This document shows, in pieces, positions 18,613 through 27,427 of a DNA stretch of 39,428 nt. The stretch's first letter is position 1; the number at the start of each line of letters is the position of its first letter. Position numbers and translations under genes: made by a program. The notes under the pieces are model-generated. The model had not been told where the DNA came from. It was given only the letters and a program-made list of their open reading frames with translations, and searched no databases. This DNA is from Alphaproteobacteria bacterium (GTDB taxonomy: Bacteria > Pseudomonadota > Alphaproteobacteria > Sphingomonadales > Sphingomonadaceae), in assembly GCA_019239415.1 (NCBI GenBank), contig JAFAZW010000084.1:1-39428 (forward strand), in the 5' to 3' direction.

Positions 18613-19302
18613 ATGGATGGGCCTCGTGAGCGCGGAAAGACCTACGGCGCGGAGCGCGGGCTCAGCCGGTTCGAGGGGTTCAGCGACGCCGTCTTCGCGA
18701 TCGCGCTGACGCTGCTGATCGTCGAGATCAAGGTCCCGGGATCGCCGGAAGGACCGCACGGCTACGGCGATCTCGCCCGCGCCATGGCGGAGCAGTGGCG
18801 CGAGCATATCGCTCTCCTGCTCTGCTACGTGACGATCGGCGCCTATTGGCTGCAGCACCATTATTCCGGACGCATCTATGCCCGCAGCGACCATCTGCTC
18901 GGCGCGCTGAACCTCCTGTTCCTGCTGGCGATCGTCGTCATTCCCTATCCGATCCGGGTGTGGTGCTTCCACCTCGGCACCCGTTTCGAGCCGACGGGAT
19001 CGCTGACGCTGGTCGCCGGCCTCGCCCTCACCGCCTGCACGTGGATGGCGAAATGGTTCTACGGCCTGTCGGGCCGGCGGGTCATGGACGAACGCCTTGC
19101 CCCCGATTTCCTGCGCCAGATGACCCGCCGCTACGGCCTCGCGACCCTGATCCAGATCGCCGCCGTGCCGGTCGAGCTGGCCGTGCCGCGCGCCGGCGTG
19201 GCCCTGGCGTTGCTCTGCGTCGCCTTCTTCCTGCTGCCGCAGCCCAAGCCGCGCTACAGGCCGGGACAGGCGCCCGACGCGGAGGAAATCGAGTCCGAAT
19301 AG
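18613..19302 (+). CDS. TMEM175-family (DUF1211) potassium channel-like protein
   Basis: Bacterial TMEM175 relatives are membrane proteins forming K+-permeable channels that lack the classical selectivity filter. The diagnostic first-helix motif is present: SRFEGFSDAVFAIALTLLIV, with the conserved R, FSD and TLL residues. About six hydrophobic helices follow in 229 residues, as expected for one TMEM175 repeat, and the C-terminus is charged. The ATG at 18613 lacks a clear ribosome binding site, but the conserved motif begins soon after it. It is divergent from the secreted-protein gene and precedes a small membrane protein gene on the same strand. Confidence 0.88.
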   Translation: MDGPRERGKTYGAERGLSRFEGFSDAVFAIALTLLIVEIKVPGSPEGPHGYGDLARAMAEQWREHIALLLCYVTIGAYWLQHHYSGRIYARSDHLLGALNLLFLLAIVVIPYPIRVWCFHLGTRFEPTGSLTLVAGLALTACTWMAKWFYGLSGRRVMDERLAPDFLRQMTRRYGLATLIQIAAVPVELAVPRAGVALALLCVAFFLLPQPKPRYRPGQAPDAEEIESE

Positions 19303-19392
19303 CGCCGCTCCGGCGTGGCGGCTCGAATCGTCTTGCCTTCTTCGATCGCCTTGCCGACATTTCCGGGCGCGATCAGGAGCAGGGGAGGGGAC

Positions 19393-19698
19393 ATGACACC
19401 CGTGATCTTCGGCGTCGCGGCGGGCCTCGTGTTCGGCGCCGTGGACGTCGCGCTGATGCTGCCGATGGACTTTCCCGACAAGAAGACCGCCCTCGTCGGC
19501 GCCTTCCTCAGCCGCTTCGCGATCGGCTTCCTGATCCCGCTGGTCCAGCTGCCGCTGCCGGCCTGGGCGACCGGGGCGCTGGTCGGGCTGCTCGTCAGTC
19601 TGCCGGACGCGGTCATCACGAAGGCCTACGCGCCGATTCTGGCGACCGGCCTGCTCGGCGGCGTCGTCATCGGCTGGGCGGCGGGACGATTCGCGTAG
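19393..19698 (+). CDS. Small membrane protein of unknown function
   Basis: A 101-residue protein with three to four hydrophobic helices (VIFGVAAGLVFGAVDVALML; LVGAFLSRFAIGFLIPLVQL; WATGALVGLLVSLPDAVI; ILATGLLGGVVIGWAAG). I cannot name a family. The ATG at 19393 is preceded by AGGGGAGGGG two bases upstream, a very strong purine tract that decides the start over an in-frame upstream ATG at 19315. It stands between the TMEM175-like gene and the sigma factor gene, on the same strand, with gaps of about 90 bp on each side. Confidence 0.75.
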   Translation: MTPVIFGVAAGLVFGAVDVALMLPMDFPDKKTALVGAFLSRFAIGFLIPLVQLPLPAWATGALVGLLVSLPDAVITKAYAPILATGLLGGVVIGWAAGRFA

Positions 19699-19792
19699 GG
19701 CGAGCCGCCCGACGACCCCCGCGCCGCCGCCGTTCGCTGTGTCCGTAAGATCTCCCTTGCGCGTGCGACTACCTGTCTGAGGAAGGGGTCGG

Positions 19793-20311
19793 ATGGCGCA
19801 GGACGAGCTATTTCTGGGGGCGATCGCCGAATTCGGACCGGCGCTGGCGCGGCTGGCGGCGGCTTACGAGGCGGATTGGGATCAGCGGCGCGACCTGCTT
19901 CAGGACGTCAAGCTCGCCTTGTGGCGGAGCTTCGCAGGTTACGCCGGCCAATGCTCGATGCGGACCTGGGTTTTCCGCGTGGCTCACAACACGGCGATCT
20001 CCACGCGATTGCGGCGGCGCAAGCTCGGGCTGGTGAGCCTGGACGAGCTGGCCGACCTGGCGGCGGCCGACGACCCTGAAGCTACGGTCGGGAACGCGCA
20101 CGTGCTGGCGCGGCTGCAGGCGATGATCCGGCGGCTGAAGCCCCCCGACGACCAGGTCATGCTGCTTTACCTGGAGGACCAGGACGCCGCGGCGATCGCC
20201 GAGATAACGGGCCTTTCGGCGGGCGCCGTCGCGACCCGTATCCACCGCGTCAAGCAGTTGCTCTCGAACCGGTTGCGGCAGGCCCCGGGCCAGCAAGGAG
20301 AGGCCGCATGA
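19793..20311 (+). CDS. ECF-type RNA polymerase sigma factor
   Basis: A 172-residue extracytoplasmic-function sigma-70 protein. Region 2 includes RRDLLQDVKLALWRSFAGY and TWVFRVAHNTAIS; region 4 is a helix-turn-helix with LEDQDAAAIAEITGLSAGAVATRIHRVKQLL (its core AEITGLSAGAVATRIHR recognises the -35). Region 3 is absent, as in ECF factors. The ATG at 19793 follows GAGGAAGGGG. The stop overlaps the start of the next gene by 4 nt (ATGA), so that membrane protein is made together with it. Which ECF group it belongs to, and its target promoter, cannot be determined here. Confidence 0.9.
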   Translation: MAQDELFLGAIAEFGPALARLAAAYEADWDQRRDLLQDVKLALWRSFAGYAGQCSMRTWVFRVAHNTAISTRLRRRKLGLVSLDELADLAAADDPEATVGNAHVLARLQAMIRRLKPPDDQVMLLYLEDQDAAAIAEITGLSAGAVATRIHRVKQLLSNRLRQAPGQQGEAA

Positions 20312-20889
20312 AGGATCTGAAGACCGCCTGGAAAGCCCAACAAGTGGAGGTGAATGCCATGACCAGCCTTGTCGAAGTCCGCGCTCGTGCCGCCGAGGTC
20401 GAGGCGGGTGTGCGCCGGCGGAACCTCGCGCTCTACGTCTATTCGGCGGCCAGCATCCTCGTTTCGGCGTGGCTGATCGCGCGGGGGGCCTTTCCGGCGA
20501 TGCGCTATCCCATGGTGCTGATGGTCGCCGCGCACCTCATGGTCCTTTGGCAGATCAACCGACGGATCGCCGCGCGGCGGCTGCCCGCGGATCTGGGCGC
20601 GCGGCCGGCGATCGACTTCCACCGCGAGCAATTGGAGCGCCAGGCGCATGGCCTCTCGCGGGCGTGGCTCTGGTACATGCTGCCATTCCTCGTGCCGTTC
20701 GTCTGGGAGCTCGGCATCATGCTGCACCGCATCCAGACCGGCGAGGCGCCACCGGAGGCGCCGCGGCTGCTCGCGGTGTTCGTCGTGACGGGGGTGCTGT
20801 TCTGGACGGCGGTGCTCCTCGCTTTCTCGCGCGCGGCGCTGAAGGCGCGGCTCGAGATCGAACGGCTGAGCGCGCTTCAGGCGAATTAG
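20308..20889 (+). CDS. Membrane protein coupled to the ECF sigma factor (possible anti-sigma regulator)
   Basis: A 193-residue protein with a cytoplasmic N-terminus (MKDLKTAWKAQQVEVNAMT) that includes a charged, probably helical segment, then two membrane helices (LYVYSAASILVSAWLIARG; YPMVLMVAAHLMVLWQINR), a polar stretch, and two more (WLWYMLPFLVPFVWELGIM; LLAVFVVTGVLFWTAVLL). It lacks the zinc-binding HxxxCxxC motif of ZAS anti-sigma factors. The 4-nt overlap with the sigma gene implies stoichiometric production, and the layout (sigma, then membrane protein with a soluble N-terminus) is that of an anti-sigma pair. The role is inferred from context only. Confidence 0.75.
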   Translation: MKDLKTAWKAQQVEVNAMTSLVEVRARAAEVEAGVRRRNLALYVYSAASILVSAWLIARGAFPAMRYPMVLMVAAHLMVLWQINRRIAARRLPADLGARPAIDFHREQLERQAHGLSRAWLWYMLPFLVPFVWELGIMLHRIQTGEAPPEAPRLLAVFVVTGVLFWTAVLLAFSRAALKARLEIERLSALQAN

Positions 20890-20891
20890 CA

Positions 20892-22022
20892 TCAGGCGAG
20901 GATGCTGCGGCCGATATCCTCGACTCGCGCCACGCCGGTCAGCGCCATGCCGATGCGCAGCTCGGCGGCGACGATGTCGAGCAGGCGGGCGACGCCGGCG
21001 CCGCCGCCGGCCGCCAGAGCATAGGCCCAGGCGCGGCCGAGGAGGACGCCCTGCGCGCCCAAGGCGAGCATCCTCAGGACATCGAGACCGGAGCGAACGC
21101 CGCCGTCGACCAGCAGGGTGGCGCGCCCGCCGACCGCCTCGGCGATGATGGGGAGGGCGCGGGCGGTCGACGGGACGCCGTCCAGCTGGCGGCCGCCATG
21201 ATTGGAGACGACGATACCGTCCGCACCTTCGTCGACCGCGCGGCGGGCGTCCTCGGGGTCCAATATGCCCTTGATCACGAGCGGCCCGGACCAGTGGGCC
21301 CGGATCGCGTCGAGGTCGCGCCAGGTCAGGGAGGCGTCGAAATTGCGGCCGATCCAGCCGACATAGTCTTCCAGGCCGCTCTTCCGGCCGAGTACGGCGG
21401 CGAAATTGCCGAGGCCGTGGGGGCGGCCCCTGAGGCCCACGTCCCAGGCCCAGCGGGGGTGGGCGAGCGCCTGGGCGAGGCGGCGACGGCGGGCGTTCGG
21501 GCCCGCAAGGCCGGAATGGAGGTCGCGGTAGCGGGCGCCCGGCATCGGCAGGTCGACGGTGAGCATCAGGCCGGCGCAGCCCGCGTCGCGGGCGACGGCA
21601 AGGAGCTCGGCCAGGAAGCCGCGATCCTTGATGACGTAGAGCTGGAACCAGAGTGGGAGCGATGACGCCGCGGCCACTTCGGGAAGGGCGCAGACCGCCA
21701 TGCTCGACAGGCAGAGCGGGACGCCCTTCGCCGCGGCGGCGCGGGCGGCCTGCGCCTCGCCGCGGCGGGCGTAGAGGCCGGCGAGGCCGACCGGCCCGAG
21801 CATCACCGGCAGCGCCTGGAGGGCGCCGAACAGGGTCGTCGAGAGGTCGATGCGCGAGACGTCGACCAGCACGCGCTGGCGCAGCTCGACGGCGGCGAGG
21901 TCGTCGACGTTCCGCCGTGCGGTCGCCTCGGCATAAGCGGCGCCGTCTACGTAGTCGAACAGGAAGCGCGGCAACCGCCGCCGCGCCGCTTCGCGAAAGT
22001 CCAGGGCCGAGGAAATCCGCAT
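20892..22022 (-). CDS. lldD: FMN-dependent alpha-hydroxy acid dehydrogenase (L-lactate dehydrogenase-like)
   Basis: FMN enzyme that oxidises an L-2-hydroxy acid such as L-lactate to the 2-oxo acid. The 376 residues are close to LldD length. Seen: [15 protein letters not shown] at the N-terminus, [33 protein letters not shown], the substrate and FMN residues in LVIKGI, the active-site block [16 protein letters not shown] containing the catalytic His, and [21 protein letters not shown] with the FMN phosphate site. No membrane anchor is evident. Other members of this family (glycolate or mandelate oxidases) are possible, so the substrate is inferred. It converges on the sigma-factor pair with a 2-bp gap and is divergent from the luciferase-like gene. 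Confidence 0.88.
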   Translation of the reverse strand: MRISSALDFREAARRRLPRFLFDYVDGAAYAEATARRNVDDLAAVELRQRVLVDVSRIDLSTTLFGALQALPVMLGPVGLAGLYARRGEAQAARAAAAKGVPLCLSSMAVCALPEVAAASSLPLWFQLYVIKDRGFLAELLAVARDAGCAGLMLTVDLPMPGARYRDLHSGLAGPNARRRRLAQALAHPRWAWDVGLRGRPHGLGNFAAVLGRKSGLEDYVGWIGRNFDASLTWRDLDAIRAHWSGPLVIKGILDPEDARRAVDEGADGIVVSNHGGRQLDGVPSTARALPIIAEAVGGRATLLVDGGVRSGLDVLRMLALGAQGVLLGRAWAYALAAGGGAGVARLLDIVAAELRIGMALTGVARVEDIGRSILA

Positions 22023-22087
22023 CGCCGCTACGCTAACGCCGCGGGGGGCGGTGGCAAGGGGGAGGGCGGCACCCCATCTTGGTCCTC

Positions 22088-23092
22088 ATGGTCCCCCTTT
22101 CCATTCTCGATCTCGCGCCGATTCCGGAAGGCCGCGACGCCGGCGCGGCGCTGCGCAACTCGCTCGACCTCGCCCGGCTCGGCGAGCGGCTCGGCTACCG
22201 GCGCTTCTGGATGGCGGAGCATCATGCGATGCCGGGAATCGCGAGCGCCGCTACGGCCGTCGCGCTTGCCTTCGTCGGCGCCGGCACGTCGACGATCCGC
22301 ATCGGCGCGGGCGGAGTGATGCTGCCGAACCACGCGCCGCTGGCGGTCGCCGAGCAGTTCGGCACGCTGGCGGCCCTGTTTCCCGGCCGGGTCGACCTCG
22401 GCGTCGGCCGCGCGCCCGGGACGGACCGCGCCGCCGCTTATGCGCTCCGCCGCAATCTCGCCTCGGACGAGAACCAGTTCCCGCGCGACGTCGTTGAGCT
22501 GATCGACTATTTCCGCGCCGCCGCCCCCGACGGCGCGCGGCCGGTCCGGGCGGTGCCCGGTGAGGGGCTGGACGTGCCGGTGTGGATCCTCGGCTCGAGC
22601 CTGTTCGGCGCGCAGCTCGCGGCCATGCTCGGCCTGCCTTATGCCTTCGCCTCGCATTTCGCCCCGGCCCAGATGGAGGCGGCGATCGCGCTCTACCGCG
22701 AACGCTTCCAGCCGTCGGAGCGGCTCGCGAGGCCCCATGCGATGCTCGGCTTCAACGTCTTCGCCGCCGCGACCGACGAGGAGGCGCAATTGCTCGCCAC
22801 CTCGGTCCAGCAGGCGTTCGTGGCGCTGACGACCGGCCGGCCGGGCAAGCTGCCGCCGCCGGTCGCCGGCTATGCGGAGACGCTGCCGCCGAGCGCGCGG
22901 GCGATCCTGGCGGACGCCCTGTCCTGCTCGGCCATCGGCTCGAAGGAGACGGTGCGCGCGGCGATCGACGCCTTCGTCGCGCGCACGGGCGCCGACGAGC
23001 TGATGATCACCTCCCAGATATACGACCATTCGGCGCGGCTCAGATCCTACGCGATCGTGGCGGAGGCGGTCAGCGCGCGTCCAGCTCCCTGA
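22088..23092 (+). CDS. LLM-class (luciferase-like) flavin-dependent oxidoreductase
   Basis: A 334-residue member of the bacterial luciferase-like flavin monooxygenase superfamily, related to the YhbW/alkanal monooxygenase-like group. Typical pieces are [67 protein letters not shown] and [19 protein letters not shown]. Its substrate is unknown. The ATG at 22088 is preferred to an in-frame TTG at 22079 because it gives the usual [11 protein letters not shown] start. Its 3' end overlaps the convergent MmcQ/YjbR gene by 23 nt. Confidence 0.9.
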   Translation: MVPLSILDLAPIPEGRDAGAALRNSLDLARLGERLGYRRFWMAEHHAMPGIASAATAVALAFVGAGTSTIRIGAGGVMLPNHAPLAVAEQFGTLAALFPGRVDLGVGRAPGTDRAAAYALRRNLASDENQFPRDVVELIDYFRAAAPDGARPVRAVPGEGLDVPVWILGSSLFGAQLAAMLGLPYAFASHFAPAQMEAAIALYRERFQPSERLARPHAMLGFNVFAAATDEEAQLLATSVQQAFVALTTGRPGKLPPPVAGYAETLPPSARAILADALSCSAIGSKETVRAAIDAFVARTGADELMITSQIYDHSARLRSYAIVAEAVSARPAP

Positions 23093-23432
23093 CCAGCTTG
23101 CGCGGGGCCTGGGCGCGGTAGCTTTCCTCGACCCATTCCTTGAGCTGGGGGAGCGGCGGGATGGCCTCGTCCGCCGGCGCGAAGCCGACCCAGCCCCATT
23201 TGCCGAGGCCGTAGCCCATCGGCGTGGCGAACGGCAGGTCGAGCGCCACCTCGGCCGTGTAGGGCAGCTTGACGCCGAGCGTGAACGCGTCGCCGGTGCC
23301 GAGGTACGCGAACGTCTTGTCGTTGACGGCGAGGTCGTCATGGCCCTCCCACGGCGCCTTCCGATGGGCGCCGGGGAGCGTCAGCCCCCAGGCTCGAAGC
23401 TCGTCGATCGCCGCCTCCGCCCGTGCGCTCAT
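23070..23432 (-). CDS. MmcQ/YjbR family DNA-binding-like protein
   Basis: A 120-residue protein of the MmcQ/YjbR (CyaY-like fold) family, whose members have been proposed to bind DNA. Visible are [38 protein letters not shown], and the C-terminal helix [21 protein letters not shown]. It overlaps the convergent luciferase-like gene by 23 nt at the 3' end; the last residues of both proteins are encoded by the same DNA. Function in this organism is unknown. Confidence 0.85.
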   Translation of the reverse strand: MSARAEAAIDELRAWGLTLPGAHRKAPWEGHDDLAVNDKTFAYLGTGDAFTLGVKLPYTAEVALDLPFATPMGYGLGKWGWVGFAPADEAIPPLPQLKEWVEESYRAQAPRKLVRELDAR

Positions 23433-23516
23433 GTCGCTCTCTCCCTCGGCCTGTCGCCGCCGCCGCGCCCTTCTAGCAGATCCGGGCCGAGAGACGCGAC
23501 GGGCACGGCGCGCCGG

Positions 23517-24467
23517 TCAGACGGCGTGGCGGCCGGCGCGGATCCAGCGGCTGGCGAGATATTTGGTGCCGGCGGTGACGGGCAGGCCGGCATGCTCGGA
23601 GAGCGGATCGAGGCCGCCGCCCGGCGCCTCGCTGCGGAAGACGAGCACGTCGCCGGCGCGGCCGCGGACGGTGAGGCCGGCCTTCGCGAACGCGGTCTCG
23701 CCGCCCTCATAATCGTCGTTCAGCCAGGCGAGGGCGGTCAGCACCCGCGGATTGGCCTCGTCGAGCCAGTCGACATGCGGGCGATATTGCTGGCCCGGCC
23801 GGTAGCGCAGGATCTGCAGCGGCTCGCCCTGGTCCCACCGCGTGCCGCTCAATGCGGCGAGGCGGCGGTTGAGCGCGTGGGTCGCCGGATCCTCGATCAG
23901 CCAGTGGAGGGTCGAGCCGTCAGACGTGCGGAGCGGGACGCGCAGGCCGCCCCCGACAGCGACCACCTTCGAAGGCTCGTAGGTCGGTTCGGCGACGCGG
24001 ATCAGGAAGTCGCACTCCGCCGCGGTGAGGGCGTCTCGGAACAAGCGAATGTCCGGCCGGTCGGCCAGGCGCTCCTGGTCCGGCAGCCAGAGCGGATCGC
24101 CGTCGCCGGTGAGCGCCATCCGCCGGATCAGCGCCAGCATCTCGGCGCGGCGGCCGTCGCTCCGCGCCTCGGCTTCGAGCCGGCGCAGCGCCAGGGGCCA
24201 ATCGCGCGGGCCGGCGATGCCGCTGGCGAGCAGGTTCGTGACGGCTCTCGCCGCCGTCGCATCGCCCGCTTCGCTCGCCATCGCGAACAGGGCGCGGCCG
24301 CGGGGATAGTCCTGCACCACCCCGACGCCGCGCCAGAAGACGTCGCCGAGCGCGAACAGCGCCTCGGGGTCTCCCGCTCCGGCGCGCTGCTGGAGGATCC
24401 CAATCGCTTCGGCGACGCGGCCTTCGGCAAAGAGGGCGAGGGCGGCGGCGAGGGGCGGCGGCTCCAT
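23517..24467 (-). CDS. Sel1-repeat / prolyl 4-hydroxylase-type 2OG-Fe(II) dioxygenase
   Basis: A 316-residue two-part protein. Residues about 1-120 are helical Sel1/TPR-like repeats (DPEALFALGDVFWRGVGVVQ; AGDATAARAVTNLLASGIAG). The rest is a P4Hc-type double-stranded beta-helix dioxygenase with the metal ligands His and Asp in YRPHVDWLDE, the distal His in SEHAGLPV, and the 2-oxoglutarate-binding Lys in GTKYLASRW. It also shows LNDDYEGGETAF and GDVLVFRSEA. The predicted reaction is hydroxylation of a protein prolyl or similar residue; the target is unknown. The ATG at 24467 follows GAGG; ATG 24479 is an alternative. It is divergent from topA. Confidence 0.87.
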   Translation of the reverse strand: MEPPPLAAALALFAEGRVAEAIGILQQRAGAGDPEALFALGDVFWRGVGVVQDYPRGRALFAMASEAGDATAARAVTNLLASGIAGPRDWPLALRRLEAEARSDGRRAEMLALIRRMALTGDGDPLWLPDQERLADRPDIRLFRDALTAAECDFLIRVAEPTYEPSKVVAVGGGLRVPLRTSDGSTLHWLIEDPATHALNRRLAALSGTRWDQGEPLQILRYRPGQQYRPHVDWLDEANPRVLTALAWLNDDYEGGETAFAKAGLTVRGRAGDVLVFRSEAPGGGLDPLSEHAGLPVTAGTKYLASRWIRAGRHAV

Positions 24468-24575
24468 GGCCCGCCTCATGCCAATCCCGGCGCGCCGGTG
24501 CCAGCCCCCCGGCTTGACGCGGCCCATCGCGGCTCCCCACTCTCGCGCGTACGTGTATAGGGCCCGTTCGCATCC

Positions 24576-27119
24576 ATGAAGCTTGTCGTCGTCGAATCGC
24601 CCGCCAAGGCGAAAACCATCGAGAAATATCTGGGGTCGGGCTACCGCGTCCTCGCCTCCTACGGCCATGTCCGCGACCTGCCGCCGCGCGACGGCTCGGT
24701 CGATCCGGACGCCGGCTTCGCGATGGAATGGGAGACCTATCCCGACAAGGCGCGGCAATTGAAGGCGATCACCGACGAGGCGAAGAAGGCCGACGCCCTC
24801 ATCCTCGCCACCGACCCCGACCGCGAGGGGGAGGCGATCAGCTGGCACGTCCAGGAGGTGCTGCGCAAACGCCGCGCGCTCCCCGCCGAGGTCGATCGCG
24901 TGACCTTCAACGCCATCACCAAGGCGACCGTCACCGAAGCGATGCAGCGCCCGCGCGCGCTCGACGAGGATCTGATCGACGCCTACCGCGCCCGCCGCGC
25001 GCTCGATTACCTGGTCGGCTTCACCCTTTCTCCGGTGCTGTGGAGGAAGCTGCCCGGCGCCAAGTCCGCGGGCCGGGTCCAGTCGGTCGCTCTGCGCCTC
25101 ATCGTCGATCGCGAGCGCGAGATCGAGCTGTTCCGGGCGCAGGAATATTGGTCGGTCGAGGCACTGATGGAAGCGGACGGGCAGGAATTCCTCGCCCGCC
25201 TCGTCCGCTTCCAGGGGAACAAGGTCGAGCGCCTGACCCTCGCCGATCGCGGCACCGCCGAAGCCGCGAAGGCGGCGGTCGACGCCGGTCGCTTCACCGT
25301 CGCCTCGGTCGAAACCAAGCCGTTCGTGCGCAATCCGCCGCCGCCCTTCACGACGTCGACGCTGCAGCAGGAGGCGGCGCGCAAGCTCGGTTTCTCGGCC
25401 AGCCACACGATGCGCATCGCCCAGGCGCTCTACGAGGACGGCGCGATCACCTACATGCGCACCGACGGCGTCCAGATGGCGCCGGAAGCGGTGTCGGCCG
25501 CTCGCAAGGCGGTGGTGGCGCGCTACGATGCCGGCTACGTGCCCGACAAGCCGCGTCACTACGAGACCAAGGCGAAGAACGCCCAGGAAGCGCACGAGGC
25601 GATCCGGCCGACCGACTTCTCGCGCGACCGCGCCGGCAGCGGCGACCATGGCCGCCTCTACGACCTCGTCTGGAAGCGCGCGCTCGCCAGCCAGATGGCT
25701 TCGGCGCGGCTCGAGCGGACCACGGCCGAGCTTGCCGACGGCACCGGGGCGACGGCGCTGCGGGCGACCGGACAGGTCGTGCTCTTCCCCGGCTTCCTCG
25801 CCCTCTACGAGGAAGGCCGGGACGACGACCAGGATGAGGAGAGCCGCCGGTTGCCGCGGCTGCGGGGAGGCGACGCGCCCGCGAAGAAGCGCGTCATGGC
25901 CGAGCAGCATTTCACCCAGCCGCCGCCCCGTTACTCCGAGGCGAGCCTGGTCAAGAAGATGGAGGAGCTCGGCATCGGCCGCCCGTCCACCTACGCGGCC
26001 ATCCTGCAGACGCTGAAGGACCGCGGCTACGTGCTCCTCGAGAAGAACCGCTTCACGCCGGAGGAGAGCGGCCGCCTGCTCACCGCCTTCCTCGAGCGCT
26101 TCTTCGAGCGCTACGTCTCCTACGATTTCACCGCCCATCTCGAGGACGAGCTCGACGACATTTCCGGCGGCCGGATGGACTGGCAGGCGGTGCTCGAGGA
26201 ATTCTGGCGGGATTTCAAACCGAAGACCGCCGAGGTGATGGAGCAGAAGCCGTCCGAGATCACGGCCGCGATCGACGACTTCCTCGCCCCCTGGCTGTTT
26301 CCGGACAAGGGCGACGGGTCCGACGCGCGCCTCTGCCCGGCCTGCGGCGAGGGCCGGCTGGCGCTCAGGGGCGGGCGGTTCGGCGCCTTCGTCGCCTGCT
26401 CCAATTATCCCGAGTGCAAGTTCACCCGCCGCTTCGGCCAGGGCGGCGAGGAAGCGGAGTCCGACGGTCCCGAGGTGCTGGGGCAGCACCCGAAGACGGG
26501 CGAAGACATCGTCCGCAAGAGCGGCCGTTTCGGTCCCTACATCGAAATGGGCACCGGCAAGGAGGCGAAGCGCGCCTCGATCCCGAAGGATGCCGGCGAG
26601 CTCGACCTCGACCTCGCCGTCCGCCTGCTCTCGCTTCCGCGCACCGTCGGCGCGCATCCCGAGACGGGAATGCCGATCACGGCGTCGATCGGCCGCTACG
26701 GCCCCTACCTCGCCCACGACGGCAAATATGCGAAGCTCCGCTCGACCGCGGAGGTGTTCGAGACGGGCATGAACGCCGCCGTGGTGAAGCTCGCCGAGGC
26801 GGCGAGCGGCGGCGGCCGCGCGGCACGCGGTTCGCGCGAGCCGTTGAAGCTGCTCGGCCGCCACCCCCGCACCGAAGCGGAGATCAAGCTGATGGAAGGG
26901 CGCTTCGGCCCCTACGTCACCGACGGCACGACCAATGCGACGCTGCCCAAGTCGCTGGCGCCCGATCAGCTCACCCTCGAGGAAGCGGCGCAGCTGCTCG
27001 ACGATCGCGCGGCGAAGGGACCGCCCGCGAAGAAGGGCCGCCCTGCGCCGGCCGCCAAGAAGGCCGCGCCCGCGAAGAAGAAGCCGGCCGCGAGGAAAGC
27101 GGCGGCGAAGAAGGGCTGA
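24576..27119 (+). CDS. topA: DNA topoisomerase I
   Basis: Type IA topoisomerase that relaxes negative supercoils. The 847 residues start with the Toprim domain (KLVVVESPAKAKTIEKYLG; ATDPDREGEAISWHV). The active tyrosine is Tyr293 in AITYMRTDGVQ. SAGRVQSVALRLIVDRERE and GRPSTYAAILQTLKDRGYV are classic. The C-terminal part has one Cys4 zinc ribbon (LCPACGEG and CSNYPECKF), then several zinc-less topo-C repeats (SGRFGPYIEMG; IGRYGPYLAHDG; EGRFGPYVTDG), and ends in a Lys/Ala/Pro-rich basic tail. No ribosome binding site precedes the ATG; TATAGG at 24558-24563 is a possible -10, which would leave a leader of only a few bases. Its stop overlaps the next start (TGATG). Confidence 0.98.
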   Translation: MKLVVVESPAKAKTIEKYLGSGYRVLASYGHVRDLPPRDGSVDPDAGFAMEWETYPDKARQLKAITDEAKKADALILATDPDREGEAISWHVQEVLRKRRALPAEVDRVTFNAITKATVTEAMQRPRALDEDLIDAYRARRALDYLVGFTLSPVLWRKLPGAKSAGRVQSVALRLIVDREREIELFRAQEYWSVEALMEADGQEFLARLVRFQGNKVERLTLADRGTAEAAKAAVDAGRFTVASVETKPFVRNPPPPFTTSTLQQEAARKLGFSASHTMRIAQALYEDGAITYMRTDGVQMAPEAVSAARKAVVARYDAGYVPDKPRHYETKAKNAQEAHEAIRPTDFSRDRAGSGDHGRLYDLVWKRALASQMASARLERTTAELADGTGATALRATGQVVLFPGFLALYEEGRDDDQDEESRRLPRLRGGDAPAKKRVMAEQHFTQPPPRYSEASLVKKMEELGIGRPSTYAAILQTLKDRGYVLLEKNRFTPEESGRLLTAFLERFFERYVSYDFTAHLEDELDDISGGRMDWQAVLEEFWRDFKPKTAEVMEQKPSEITAAIDDFLAPWLFPDKGDGSDARLCPACGEGRLALRGGRFGAFVACSNYPECKFTRRFGQGGEEAESDGPEVLGQHPKTGEDIVRKSGRFGPYIEMGTGKEAKRASIPKDAGELDLDLAVRLLSLPRTVGAHPETGMPITASIGRYGPYLAHDGKYAKLRSTAEVFETGMNAAVVKLAEAASGGGRAARGSREPLKLLGRHPRTEAEIKLMEGRFGPYVTDGTTNATLPKSLAPDQLTLEEAAQLLDDRAAKGPPAKKGRPAPAAKKAAPAKKKPAARKAAAKKG

Positions 27120-27427
27120 TGCTGCGCTGGTGGACCATCGGCCTGGCGAGCGGGATCGGCTTCAGCGCCGAGTTCCTCGCGCTGTTCCTGTGGCCGATCG
27201 CCGCCACTGCCGGACCGCGCCTTCTCTTCTGGCCGTTCCTCGCCGCCGCGGGGCTCGCCGGCTTCTGCGCGCTGTCCATCTTCCTGCTCACCGCGCTCGA
27301 CGTGCTCCGACACCCGCGCGGCGAGCGCATCCGCGCGATCCGGATCTTCGATCTCGTCTTCGCGCTGATCGTCGCCGGCCTGACGTTCCTCCAGCTCGAG
27401 CCGTTCGCCATTTACTACGTCCTCTGA
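27119..27427 (+). CDS. Small membrane protein downstream of topA
   Basis: A 102-residue protein with three hydrophobic segments (TIGLASGIGFSAEFLALFLW; LLFWPFLAAAGLAGFCALSI; IFDLVFALIVAGLTFLQL) and a short basic stretch (RHPRGERIRAIR). No family was recognised. The ATG shares one base with the topA stop (TGATG), so translation is coupled to topA. Its 3' end overlaps the convergent moeB gene by 13 nt. Confidence 0.75.
   Translation: MLRWWTIGLASGIGFSAEFLALFLWPIAATAGPRLLFWPFLAAAGLAGFCALSIFLLTALDVLRHPRGERIRAIRIFDLVFALIVAGLTFLQLEPFAIYYVL

Noticed and set aside
22040-22105. Family-1 repeat fragment between lldD and the luciferase-like gene
   Set aside because: The stretch CATGGTCCCCCTTTCC resembles part of the element, but no matching second arm is present and the bases are the start of the coding sequence (MVPLS).
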